A stretch of 64,000 nt of DNA from Tumebacillus algifaecis (GTDB lineage Bacteria; Bacillota; Bacilli; Tumebacillales; Tumebacillaceae), in contig NZ_CP022657.1 in the NCBI RefSeq assembly GCF_002243515.1, positions 650,001 to 714,000 on the forward strand. The letters are read 5' to 3'. The number at the start of each line of letters is the position of its first letter. Position 1 is the stretch's first letter. The position numbers were made by a program, and so were the translations under genes. Of the stretch, positions 33,852-41,071 are shown one piece after another. A model generated the notes under the pieces. It saw nothing but the letters and a program-made list of their open reading frames with translations. It was not told where the DNA came from and searched no databases.

Positions 33852-34274
33852 GTGTATCAAAATGAAGTTCATGTGCGCTTTTCAGACTGCGATGCGTTGG
33901 GACATGTCAACAACGCCGTCTACTTTACATACTTTGAGGAGTCGCGAAAAGATCTGTTCCGCATCTTCAACCCGGAGCTGGACACGCACAATTGGAATCT
34001 GATCGTCGCTTCGACCCGTTGCGACTTTCTGTCCGAAGCGATGTACGCACAAAAATTGACCGTCTACACGTGGATCGGCAAGCTGGGCTCGTCCAGCTTT
34101 GAAGTGGAACATGCGATGGCCGATGAGTTGGGCAACTGGGTGGCGCGCGGCAAGGCGACTATGCTCGGGTTTGATTTTGACCAAAAGAAAGCGGTCGCGA
34201 TGACCGACGACATCCGCAACAAACTGCTTGAACATAGCACAGGCCCGGACGGTGTACCTGCGATCCGCGGCTAG
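33852..34274 (+). CDS. Hotdog-fold acyl-CoA thioesterase (YbgC/FadM type)
   Basis: GTG 33852 after AAAGGGGGAA; 140 aa. The opening VRFSDCDALGHVNNAVYFTYFEESR carries the catalytic Asp and the conserved GHVNN of 4-hydroxybenzoyl-CoA thioesterase relatives. It hydrolyses acyl-CoA or acyl-ACP thioesters in the cytoplasm. No pathway partner nearby. Confidence 0.9.
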   Translation: MYQNEVHVRFSDCDALGHVNNAVYFTYFEESRKDLFRIFNPELDTHNWNLIVASTRCDFLSEAMYAQKLTVYTWIGKLGSSSFEVEHAMADELGNWVARGKATMLGFDFDQKKAVAMTDDIRNKLLEHSTGPDGVPAIRG

Positions 34275-34332
34275 GAATACGAGCGATGCTGGCGAAGCAG
34301 ATGATGCTAGATCGAGCGGGACAGAGACTGAG

Positions 34333-34370
34333 GAAGAGACTGCACTTCATTAGGAAGCGCAGTCTTTTCT
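34333..34370 (+). terminator. Terminator after the thioesterase gene
   Basis: GAGACTGC pairs with GCAGTCTT around a 15-nt loop followed by TTCTTTG. Confidence 0.65.
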
Positions 34371-34407
34371 TTGTCACAAAGTAACAATTTATGCGGATCT
34401 TTGCGGA

Positions 34408-34437
34408 TTGACAATGACTTGTGGGTCATTGTATGAT
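34408..34437 (+). promoter_or_regulatory. Promoter of the DHA2 exporter with operator in the spacer
   Basis: TTGACA, 18 bp, TATGAT. The spacer contains an inverted repeat AATGAC-6-GTCATT at 34413-34430, well placed for a repressor. Confidence 0.8.
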
Positions 34438-34448
34438 TTCTGCATGCC

Positions 34449-34468
34449 ATGACTGACCCGTCAGTCAT
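34449..34468. promoter_or_regulatory. 20-bp perfect palindromic operator
   Basis: Arms ATGACTGAC and GTCAGTCAT are separated by CC, just downstream of the -10 box. The outer ATGAC half-sites match those of the spacer palindrome, so the same regulator (TetR-like by operator type) may bind both. No regulator gene is adjacent. Confidence 0.8.
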
Positions 34469-34500
34469 TAGAACGTTTGAAGGAAGAAGAGGTGAGTGAA

Positions 34501-36144
34501 ATGACTACAGCACAAACGGTAGAGCCAACCGATTTGACACAACCCAGCCGCAAGCGGACGTTGGTGATCATCGGTTTGATGCTCGGTCTGTTTTTTGCAT
34601 CGCTCGACCAGACGGTGGTGGGTACGGCGATGCCGACGATCATCGGTCAGTTGGGCGGAATCGAATTGCTGACTTGGATTACAACCGCGTACCTGTTGAC
34701 TTCGACAGCGGTCGTCCCGATCGCGGGGAAGCTCGCCGATCTGTTTGGTCGCCGCGTGATCTACATGATCGGCATGGGCATATTCATCATCGGTTCGGCG
34801 CTGTGTGGGATGGCGGAGAGCATGACACAGCTCGCAGTCTACCGCGCCATACAAGGGCTTGGCGGCGGGATCTTGATGCCGCTGGCGATGACGATCATCG
34901 GGGACATCACGACCGGGGAGTCCCGTGCGAAGATGCAAGGGATGTTTATGGCTGTCTTTGGCCTGTCTTCGTTGGCTGGCCCGCAGGCGGGCGGCTGGAT
35001 CGTTGACCATTGGCACTGGAATTGGATTTTTTACATCAATCTGCCGTTCGGTCTGTTGGCAATGGTGTTTATCGCCTTGGGTTTGAAAAATGTGCATGTC
35101 AAGAAAGAAGTGATCATCGACTGGGCGGGCATCGGCACGCTGATCGTCGGGATCGTCTCACTGCTGTTGGCGCTGTCGTTTGGCGGCAACAAGTATGCGT
35201 GGGATTCGGTGGAGATTCTCGGCCTGTTCGGATTGGCGGTCGTCTCGCTCGTGTCGTTCGTCTTCGTGGAACTGCGGGCGAAAGACCCGGTCATCCCGAT
35301 GGGGCTATTTAAGAACAGCGTATTTACCTCGGTGAACATCATCGGGTTCTTGATGAGTCTCGGCATGTTCGGCGCGATGATGTTCATTCCGCTCTTCATG
35401 CAAGGTGTGGTCGGGATGTCGCCTTCGCAAACCGCGTCGGTCATGACCCCGATGATGCTCGGTTCGATGGTCGCGTCGATCATCGGTTCGCGCTTGTTGC
35501 TCAAGATCGGTCTGCGTCCGCAGTTGATCATCGGCATGGGGATCATGCTGATCGGGTTCATCCTGTTCCTGACGCTCGGTCTCGAAACGACGCAACTGCG
35601 CGCCAGCCTATACATGATCATCATGGGGGCCGGGATGGGTATGATCATGCCGTCGCTTGGGATTGCTGTCCAAGAAGCGTTTCCGGCTGAGATTCGCGGG
35701 ACGGTCACGTCGGCGACGACGTTCTTCCGCTCGATCGGCGGCACGGTCGGCATCGCGGTGCTCGGCACCCTGTTCAACAGCAAGTCGATCGAAATGATCG
35801 GGACCAAGCTCGACATGACGTTACAGAGCTTCGGTCCGCAAGGTGAACAGCTGCTCGACATGGCGCACAACAGTCCGCAGGGTCTCTATTCCTCGCTGCT
35901 CTCCGACACGTTCCTGAATGGACTGCCGCAAGAGGTGGCCGGGATGTTCAGCACGCAGGTCGTGCCGGTGCTGAAAGACGCGCTGTTGACCTCGATTCAT
36001 TCTGTGTTTTCCATCGCGGTCTGGTTCCTCGCCGCAGGGCTTGTGGCCGCATTCTTCGTAGGCAAAGTGAAGATCAGTGGGGCAAAGGCCAAACCGACGA
36101 AAGCGGAGGAAACGATCAAGGCGGAAGAAGCTGTACAAAGTTAA
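34501..36144 (+). CDS. DHA2-family 14-TM multidrug exporter (EmrB/QacA type)
   Basis: ATG 34501 chosen after AAGAGGTGAG; 547 aa. Motifs LDQTVVGTAMPTIIGQLGG (D1), GKLADLFGRRVIYMIG (A) and FGLSSLAGPQAGGWIVDHW (C) identify a drug/H+ antiporter. Fourteen predicted membrane helices and a long outer loop near the end. Under control of two palindromic operators. Substrate unknown. Confidence 0.92.
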   Translation: MTTAQTVEPTDLTQPSRKRTLVIIGLMLGLFFASLDQTVVGTAMPTIIGQLGGIELLTWITTAYLLTSTAVVPIAGKLADLFGRRVIYMIGMGIFIIGSALCGMAESMTQLAVYRAIQGLGGGILMPLAMTIIGDITTGESRAKMQGMFMAVFGLSSLAGPQAGGWIVDHWHWNWIFYINLPFGLLAMVFIALGLKNVHVKKEVIIDWAGIGTLIVGIVSLLLALSFGGNKYAWDSVEILGLFGLAVVSLVSFVFVELRAKDPVIPMGLFKNSVFTSVNIIGFLMSLGMFGAMMFIPLFMQGVVGMSPSQTASVMTPMMLGSMVASIIGSRLLLKIGLRPQLIIGMGIMLIGFILFLTLGLETTQLRASLYMIIMGAGMGMIMPSLGIAVQEAFPAEIRGTVTSATTFFRSIGGTVGIAVLGTLFNSKSIEMIGTKLDMTLQSFGPQGEQLLDMAHNSPQGLYSSLLSDTFLNGLPQEVAGMFSTQVVPVLKDALLTSIHSVFSIAVWFLAAGLVAAFFVGKVKISGAKAKPTKAEETIKAEEAVQS

Positions 36145-36154
36145 GATGATGAGA

Positions 36155-36190
36155 AAAGGAGTTCTGCCAACGGGCAGAACTCCTTCTTTT
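36155..36190. terminator. Bidirectional terminator between exporter and dioxygenase genes
   Basis: AAAGGAGTTCTGCC pairs with GGCAGAACTCCTT, loop AACG, followed by CTTTTTT; it ends at the stop of the convergent gene. Confidence 0.88.
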
Positions 36191-36958
36191 TTAAAAGGCG
36201 AGCGATAGATAGCTCAGCGTCCCCAACTCATAACTGCGGTGGATGACCTGAGGGGCGGTGGACGGGTCGCCACTGCCGGCTGCAATGAACAACGGGACAA
36301 AATGTTCGGGGCGCGGGACGGCGAGGCGGGCGTGGGGCGCGAGTTGGTCGTAGTGGAACAGCGCCTCTTGGTCGCCCGCATTGAATTTTTCTAACAGCCA
36401 GTCGTCAAATTCGACCGCCCACGGTTCGGGAGTCGTTTGCTCCCATTTGATGATGCGCAGGTTGTGGACGGTGACGCCGCTACCGATGATCATGATGTCT
36501 TCCTGTCCCAAGCCTTGTAGCGCCTGCCCGATCTTAAACTGTTCTTCAGGAGACAAGAACGGGTGAATCGAAATTTGGACGACCGGAATGTTGGCATCTG
36601 GATACATGCGGCGCAGGAGCACCCAAGATCCGTGGTCAAGTCCGCGGGTGGTGTCTTTTTGGACAGGGATGTTGTGCGCAGCAAAACGGGCGATCACTTG
36701 GTCGGCCACTGCGGTCGAGCCTTTCGCCGGGTACTTGATGTTGTACATCTCCTCTGGGAACCCGTAGAAGTCATAGATCGTGTCGTAGGACTGATCCATG
36801 TAGGAAACGGTCAGAGTCTCTTTTTCCCAGTGGGCGGTGAAGATGATGATCGCTTTGGGTTTATATTGAGAGCCGAGTTGAGTAAGAAAACGGGCATATT
36901 CATTGTCTTGGATGGCAAGCAACGGCGATCCATGTGCAAGAAACAGTGCGGGAACCAT
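36191..36958 (-). CDS. LigB/DODA-type extradiol dioxygenase
   Basis: 255 aa starting MVPALFLAHGSPLLAIQ. The conserved metal-site histidines appear in FLAHGSP, FTAHWEKE, LDHGSWVLLRRMYP and QISIHP, as in 4,5-DOPA dioxygenase (YgiD) relatives, which bind Zn or Fe and open catechol rings. AGGAGG-like sequence precedes the ATG on the minus strand. Stand-alone; natural substrate unknown. Confidence 0.9.
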   Translation of the reverse strand: MVPALFLAHGSPLLAIQDNEYARFLTQLGSQYKPKAIIIFTAHWEKETLTVSYMDQSYDTIYDFYGFPEEMYNIKYPAKGSTAVADQVIARFAAHNIPVQKDTTRGLDHGSWVLLRRMYPDANIPVVQISIHPFLSPEEQFKIGQALQGLGQEDIMIIGSGVTVHNLRIIKWEQTTPEPWAVEFDDWLLEKFNAGDQEALFHYDQLAPHARLAVPRPEHFVPLFIAAGSGDPSTAPQVIHRSYELGTLSYLSLAF

Positions 36959-37040
36959 GAGCAGTTCCTCCTTTGAGATGTAGTTTCTTTCTTGTAGTTA
37001 GTTTACAAAAGAAACGTATAGGCGGTCAAGTGATATCCTG

Positions 37041-37069
37041 TTGACAGGAGTTGTAGATGAAGCTACAGT
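37041..37069 (+). promoter_or_regulatory. Promoter of the guanidine riboswitch transcript
   Basis: TTGACA, 17 bp, TACAGT; the aptamer starts about 25 bp later. Confidence 0.65.
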
Positions 37070-37091
37070 ATAGGGAAAATTGCATGCTTCA

Positions 37092-37195
37092 ATCGTTCTC
37101 TAGGGTTCCGCGAAAGATGATATTTCAGTCGGTCAGGTCCAAGAGAGAACGCACAGCTGAGCTGTGTACACGGAGGGATAAAAGCCCGGGAGGAT
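37092..37195 (+). promoter_or_regulatory. Guanidine-I (ykkC) riboswitch
   Basis: Hallmark blocks are present: CTAGGGTTCCGC, GGTCAGGTCCAAGAGAG, the closing GTTCTCT/AGAGAAC helix, and ACACGGAGGGATAAAAGCCC followed by GGGAGG. The class senses guanidinium and turns on exporters. Two SMR genes follow, the classic target. Confidence 0.95.
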
Positions 37196-37225
37196 ATCGA
37201 TGTTGATATTCGACTGGGCTTTTTG
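37180..37225 (+). terminator. Expression-platform terminator of the ykkC riboswitch
   Basis: AAAAGCCC (37180), part of the aptamer 3' core, can pair with GGGCTTTT (37216) to form a terminator; ligand binding would hold AAAAGCCC in the aptamer and let transcription proceed. Confidence 0.85.
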
Positions 37226-37256
37226 CATGCTTTGCGGAAAGGGAGTGTGGGGAAAG

Positions 37257-37595
37257 ATGAATCGCAACTGGATGATCGTATTGATCGCCGCTGTCTTCGA
37301 GGTCGCGTGGGTGATGGGGCTGAAACATGCAGAGACCCCGAATCAGTGGTCGGGAACAGGCATCGCCATCTTGGTCTCGATGGTGCTTTTGATCAAAGCG
37401 TCGCAAAAATTGCCGCTTGGAACGACCTATGCGGTGTTTACCGGGCTTGGTACGGCGGGGACGGTCGTGGTGGAGATGGCCGTTTTCGGTGAGCCGTTTC
37501 ATATTGCGAAAGTGCTGTTGATCCTGCTGCTGCTCGGCGGCGTCGTCGGGCTGAAAACGGTCACGCCGGACAAGAAAACGAAAGGAGGAGCTTGA
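37257..37595 (+). CDS. SMR-family guanidinium exporter subunit 1
   Basis: ATG 37257 after GGGGAAAG; 112 aa, four membrane helices. MIVLIAAVFEVAWVMGLKHA contains the essential membrane glutamate of small multidrug resistance proteins. The paired-gene arrangement and the upstream ykkC riboswitch indicate a heterodimeric guanidinium/H+ antiporter of the YkkC/YkkD kind. Stop lies 2 bp before the start of the second subunit. Confidence 0.92.
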   Translation: MNRNWMIVLIAAVFEVAWVMGLKHAETPNQWSGTGIAILVSMVLLIKASQKLPLGTTYAVFTGLGTAGTVVVEMAVFGEPFHIAKVLLILLLLGGVVGLKTVTPDKKTKGGA

Positions 37596-37597
37596 CG

Positions 37598-37912
37598 ATG
37601 GGATGGCTGTATTTGATCCTCGCAGGTTTGGGAGAAGTGTTCGGGGTGGCAGGGATTAATCGGATCAACGAGAAGAAAGATTGGCAGTCCTACGCGATTT
37701 TTACCGTCGGCTTTCTATTCTCGTTCGGCTTCTTGACCCTGGCGATGGAGTCGATTGCAATGAGCACCGCCTATGCCGTCTGGACTGGGATCGGCACGGT
37801 GGGCAGTGTGGTGTTAGGCATGCTGTTTTATGGAGAATCTAAAGAATGGCGAAGAATGCTATACATGAGCATGGTGCTGGCGGCCGCGGTAGGGTTGAAA
37901 TTGATTTCGTAA
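37598..37912 (+). CDS. SMR-family guanidinium exporter subunit 2
   Basis: ATG 37598 lies 9 bp after AAAGGAGG; 104 aa, four helices. LILAGLGEVFGVAGINRI carries the conserved helix-1 glutamate and STAYAVWTGIGTVGSVVLG the helix-3 core. Works with the preceding subunit in antiparallel topology. Cardiolipin synthase follows 13 bp later and may be co-transcribed. Confidence 0.92.
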   Translation: MGWLYLILAGLGEVFGVAGINRINEKKDWQSYAIFTVGFLFSFGFLTLAMESIAMSTAYAVWTGIGTVGSVVLGMLFYGESKEWRRMLYMSMVLAAAVGLKLIS

Positions 37913-37925
37913 CCGAGGTGTTGGG

Positions 37926-39371
37926 ATGGGGATCGGAACGGGGTATTTTGAGTCATCGGCGATCCTGACGTGGATACCAGTTATCAATTTATTTTTTGCA
38001 TTTGCCATCATTTTTCTGGAACGAAAAAATGTCACTTCGACGTGGGCCTGGCTGTTGGTGTTGGTCGTGCTGCCCGCTGTGGGATTTCTGCTCTACCTGT
38101 TGATCGGGCAGAATCTGCGACGGCAAAAGCTGTATCGGGTGCGAGACATCACAGAATCGAGGCTGATCGAAAGCGTACATCTGCAAGCGAACCATCTGCA
38201 ACATGCTGAAGGTCTAGATGCCTATCGCTCGCTGGTGCACTTGAATCTGGTCAGCAACTACTCGTTTCTGACCCAGGACAATCGGGTGACGATCTTCGCC
38301 AGCGGACATGAGAAGTTTGAAAGCTTGCTCCTCGAGATTCGTGAAGCGAAACAACACGTCCATCTGCTCTACTATATGATCAAACGCGACCGCCTGGGGA
38401 TGAAACTGCTCGATCTGCTGATTCAAAAGGCGCACGAGGGGGTCGAGGTCAAATTGATCTATGATCATGTCGGCTCTGGAGGTCTGTCGCGGCGTCAATT
38501 CCGGCGTTTGACCGAAGCGGGCGGGGAAGTCCGCCCCTTTTTTCCTTCACGGATCCCTTACTTGAATTGGCGTATCAACTTTCGAAACCATCGCAAAGTG
38601 GCGGTGATCGACGGTCGGGTTGGGTATGTCGGCGGGTTTAACATCGGGGATGAATATTTGGGGTTGGACAAGCGTTTTGGCCATTGGCGCGATACGCACT
38701 TGCAGATCATCGGCAGTGCCGTGTACCAGTTGCAGGGCCAGTTTTTTCTCGATTGGTTTGCGGCGGCGCGGGAAGAGGTGCGGTTGGATCAAAAATTTTT
38801 TCCGAAATTGGAACCGGCGGGCAAGACTTCGATTCAAGTGGTCGCCAGCGGTCCGAATTCGGAGCTGGAGTACATTCGCAACGGATATCTCAAATTGATC
38901 TATGAGGCGAAAGCGAGCATCTGTCTGCAAACGCCCTATTTTATTCCTGATGATGATGTGCTCAACGCGTTGAAGATTGCGGCGTTGTCCGGCGTAGAAG
39001 TGCGGCTGATGCTACCGCGCAAGGCCGATCACCGCTTGGTGCAGTGGGCCTCGATGTCCTATCTCGGTGAACTGCTCAAAGTCGGAGTGAGGTGTTTTCT
39101 GTATGACCGCGGCTTCCTGCATGCCAAAACGATCGTGGTGGACGGCAAAGTGGGCGTGGTCGGGACGGCGAACATCGACAACCGCAGCTTTCGATTGAAT
39201 TTTGAAATCAGCGCTTTTCTCTATGATGAACAGCAGGCATCCAAGTTGCAACGCCTGTTCGAAGCCGATCTGGCCGACTGCGTGGAGTTGACGTACGATC
39301 TGTACGAACGTCGCTCCCGAGCCGCACGCATCTTAGAATCCCTAGCCAGATTGTTATCGCCGTTGCTATAA
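37926..39371 (+). CDS. cls: Cardiolipin synthase (phospholipase D family)
   Basis: 481 aa. Two N-terminal membrane helices, then two PLD domains with HKD motifs NHRKVAVIDG (about residue 220) and LHAKTIVVDG (about 398), each followed by the GG/GT-N-hydrophobic-D/N pattern. It joins two phosphatidylglycerols into cardiolipin at the membrane. It lies 13 bp after the SMR pair, so may be read from the guanidine-responsive transcript. Confidence 0.92.
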   Translation: MGIGTGYFESSAILTWIPVINLFFAFAIIFLERKNVTSTWAWLLVLVVLPAVGFLLYLLIGQNLRRQKLYRVRDITESRLIESVHLQANHLQHAEGLDAYRSLVHLNLVSNYSFLTQDNRVTIFASGHEKFESLLLEIREAKQHVHLLYYMIKRDRLGMKLLDLLIQKAHEGVEVKLIYDHVGSGGLSRRQFRRLTEAGGEVRPFFPSRIPYLNWRINFRNHRKVAVIDGRVGYVGGFNIGDEYLGLDKRFGHWRDTHLQIIGSAVYQLQGQFFLDWFAAAREEVRLDQKFFPKLEPAGKTSIQVVASGPNSELEYIRNGYLKLIYEAKASICLQTPYFIPDDDVLNALKIAALSGVEVRLMLPRKADHRLVQWASMSYLGELLKVGVRCFLYDRGFLHAKTIVVDGKVGVVGTANIDNRSFRLNFEISAFLYDEQQASKLQRLFEADLADCVELTYDLYERRSRAARILESLARLLSPLL

Positions 39372-39387
39372 GGTGGCAATCCGCGCA

Positions 39388-39439
39388 TTGATAACGTTTC
39401 TCAGTCATGCTATACTAAAATCAATGAGAATCGTTATCA
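39388..39439 (+). promoter_or_regulatory. Promoter flanked by two Fur boxes
   Basis: TTGATA (39388), 17 bp, TATACT (39411). TGATAACGTTTCTCA at 39389-39403 overlaps the -35; TGAGAATCGTTATCA at 39425-39439 follows the -10. The two 15-mers are inverted copies that differ at one base, and the second differs at two positions from the Fur consensus. Confidence 0.8.
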
Positions 39440-39458
39440 ATTAAGTGAGGTGATCACC

Positions 39459-39560
39459 ATGGATTGGACGGTCGTGCATGATCTACTGCCTGTGTTCTGC
39501 GCATGTGTCTTGGTGTTTGTGGTCTATGGCACCTATCGACACATTTTTACGACACCATAA
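39459..39560 (+). CDS. Fur-controlled 33-aa membrane peptide
   Basis: GTGAGGTG lies 7 bp before the ATG. The peptide is MDWTVVHDLLPVFCACVLVF followed by VVYGTYRHIFTTP: one hydrophobic helix with a CAC pair and His residues at both ends. A terminator follows at once. Size, cysteines and iron control recall small FeoB-associated membrane peptides, but the resemblance is weak. Not a known family as far as I can tell. Confidence 0.7.
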   Translation: MDWTVVHDLLPVFCACVLVFVVYGTYRHIFTTP

Positions 39561-39561
39561 T

Positions 39562-39590
39562 TAAACCCCCGGCGACGGGGGTTTTGTTTT
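39562..39590 (+). terminator. Terminator of the small peptide gene
   Basis: AAACCCCC pairs with GGGGGTTTT across GGCGAC, starting two bases after the stop. Confidence 0.9.
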
Positions 39591-39603
39591 GCTGTTCGGC
39601 AGG

Positions 39604-40752
39604 CTACGCAGGGCTTTGCAGTTTGCTCCGTTGCTTTTTGACTAAGAACAGGGTAAAGAGGAGTCCGGCGATGCCGAAGACGGTGCAGACGGCAAAGAGC
39701 ACGCGATATCCGAAGAGCTGTGAAACATAGCCGAGGATGATCGTACCAAGTCCGATGCCGAGGTCTAATGCGGTGAAGAACGATGCGTTGGCCACGCCTT
39801 TGCGATCGGCGGGGGCCACGCGGATCATCGCCGACTGCAAGATCGGCTGAGCCGAACCAAAACCGAGGCCGTACAGGATGGCAGTCGCCACGACGCCACC
39901 CGTTCCGTGGGCCAGCGACAGCACGATCAGGGAGCAGACTATCAGCGATACGGTCGGGATCAGCACGACCAATTCACCGAAGCGGTCTGACAACTTCCCA
40001 GCGATCGGACGGGTGAGCGTCAAAGTGATCGCGTAGACGATGAAGAAAGTGCCGGCGTTGACGTGGATCTCTTCAGCAAACAGCGGAAAAAATGAGGTGA
40101 TGCCGCCATAGGTGACGGCGAGTAAGAACCCGAGTACCATCATCGGCAATACCGATTTTTCAAACAGGACGATCTTGCCGCCCGTCTTTTGTCGCGCAAA
40201 CGGCATTTTGGTCAGCAGGGCCAGCACGAAGGCGGCGAGGCCAAGTCCGGTGGTAACGAGAAACAACAGGTGAAACGAACTGTTGTCGAGCACGATCAGC
40301 CCGAACATCGGCCCGAGCGCCATGCCGACGGTCATCGACAACCCAAACCAGCCCATGCCTTCACCACGGCGGCGAGGGGGGATGATGTCTGTCACCGCGG
40401 TGCCGATCGCAGTGGTGGAGACGGCCCACGAGAGGCCGTGGAAAATGCGCAAGGCGATGAGCGCACCGATCGCAGCTGTCCAGTTGTACAGATACATCGT
40501 CAAACCGAACACGAGCAAGCCGATCAAAACGAACGATCTTCGTCCGACTCGGTCGAGCAGTCCACCGATAAACGGTCGGATCACGACGGCAGACAGAGTG
40601 AAGATCCCGATCACGATGCCGACCTGCGAAGCGGAAGCGCCCATCTCGCTCACAAATAAGGGCAGGGTCGGAGTGAGAAAATAAAAACTAGTAAACAGCA
40701 GTAAATTTGCAATCATCATGCGAACAAAGTTCTGCGTCCATAATCGTTCCAT
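39604..40752 (-). CDS. MFS transporter (12 TM)
   Basis: ATG 40752 chosen for GGAGG 6 bp upstream; 382 aa. Motifs RPFIGGLLDRVGRRSFVLIG (loop 2-3) and RPIAGKLSDRFGELVVLIP (loop 8-9) identify the major facilitator fold, set A drug-exporter-like. No linked regulator. Substrate unknown. Confidence 0.88.
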   Translation of the reverse strand: MERLWTQNFVRMMIANLLLFTSFYFLTPTLPLFVSEMGASASQVGIVIGIFTLSAVVIRPFIGGLLDRVGRRSFVLIGLLVFGLTMYLYNWTAAIGALIALRIFHGLSWAVSTTAIGTAVTDIIPPRRRGEGMGWFGLSMTVGMALGPMFGLIVLDNSSFHLLFLVTTGLGLAAFVLALLTKMPFARQKTGGKIVLFEKSVLPMMVLGFLLAVTYGGITSFFPLFAEEIHVNAGTFFIVYAITLTLTRPIAGKLSDRFGELVVLIPTVSLIVCSLIVLSLAHGTGGVVATAILYGLGFGSAQPILQSAMIRVAPADRKGVANASFFTALDLGIGLGTIILGYVSQLFGYRVLFAVCTVFGIAGLLFTLFLVKKQRSKLQSPA

Positions 40753-41071
40753 GGGAAGCCTCCAGATAATATTTCTATACACTAAATATATACGAATATA
40801 TAATAAATCGATAAGAGGGGCAATCATTCAGCCGTAGTGTACCTTGTTGTGTCAGTAATATGCGTTTGTTTCCCGCAGGAGACGGCGTGTAGGACGTGAG
40901 GAACGATCGCGGCTACATGCTTGTCTGAAAAAGTGAGGGAATCGAAAGGAGAAGCAGGCGCGCCTCGTTCGATTTGATAAGAATTGGAAGAAGAGGCTGT
41001 TGCGGCAGGAGGTTTTTTGATATACTGATGAGACGTTTTTTTGAATTCATAAAGGGGGAAAGTGAATCGGT
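40753..41071. other. Intergenic region between MFS and helD1
   Basis: About 320 bp. An AT-rich tract at 40765-40815 probably holds the minus-strand promoter of the MFS gene; TATACT at 41021 is a likely -10 for helD. The string GAAGAGGCTGT at 40990 also occurs upstream of the second helD (46221). No gene seen. Confidence 0.5.
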
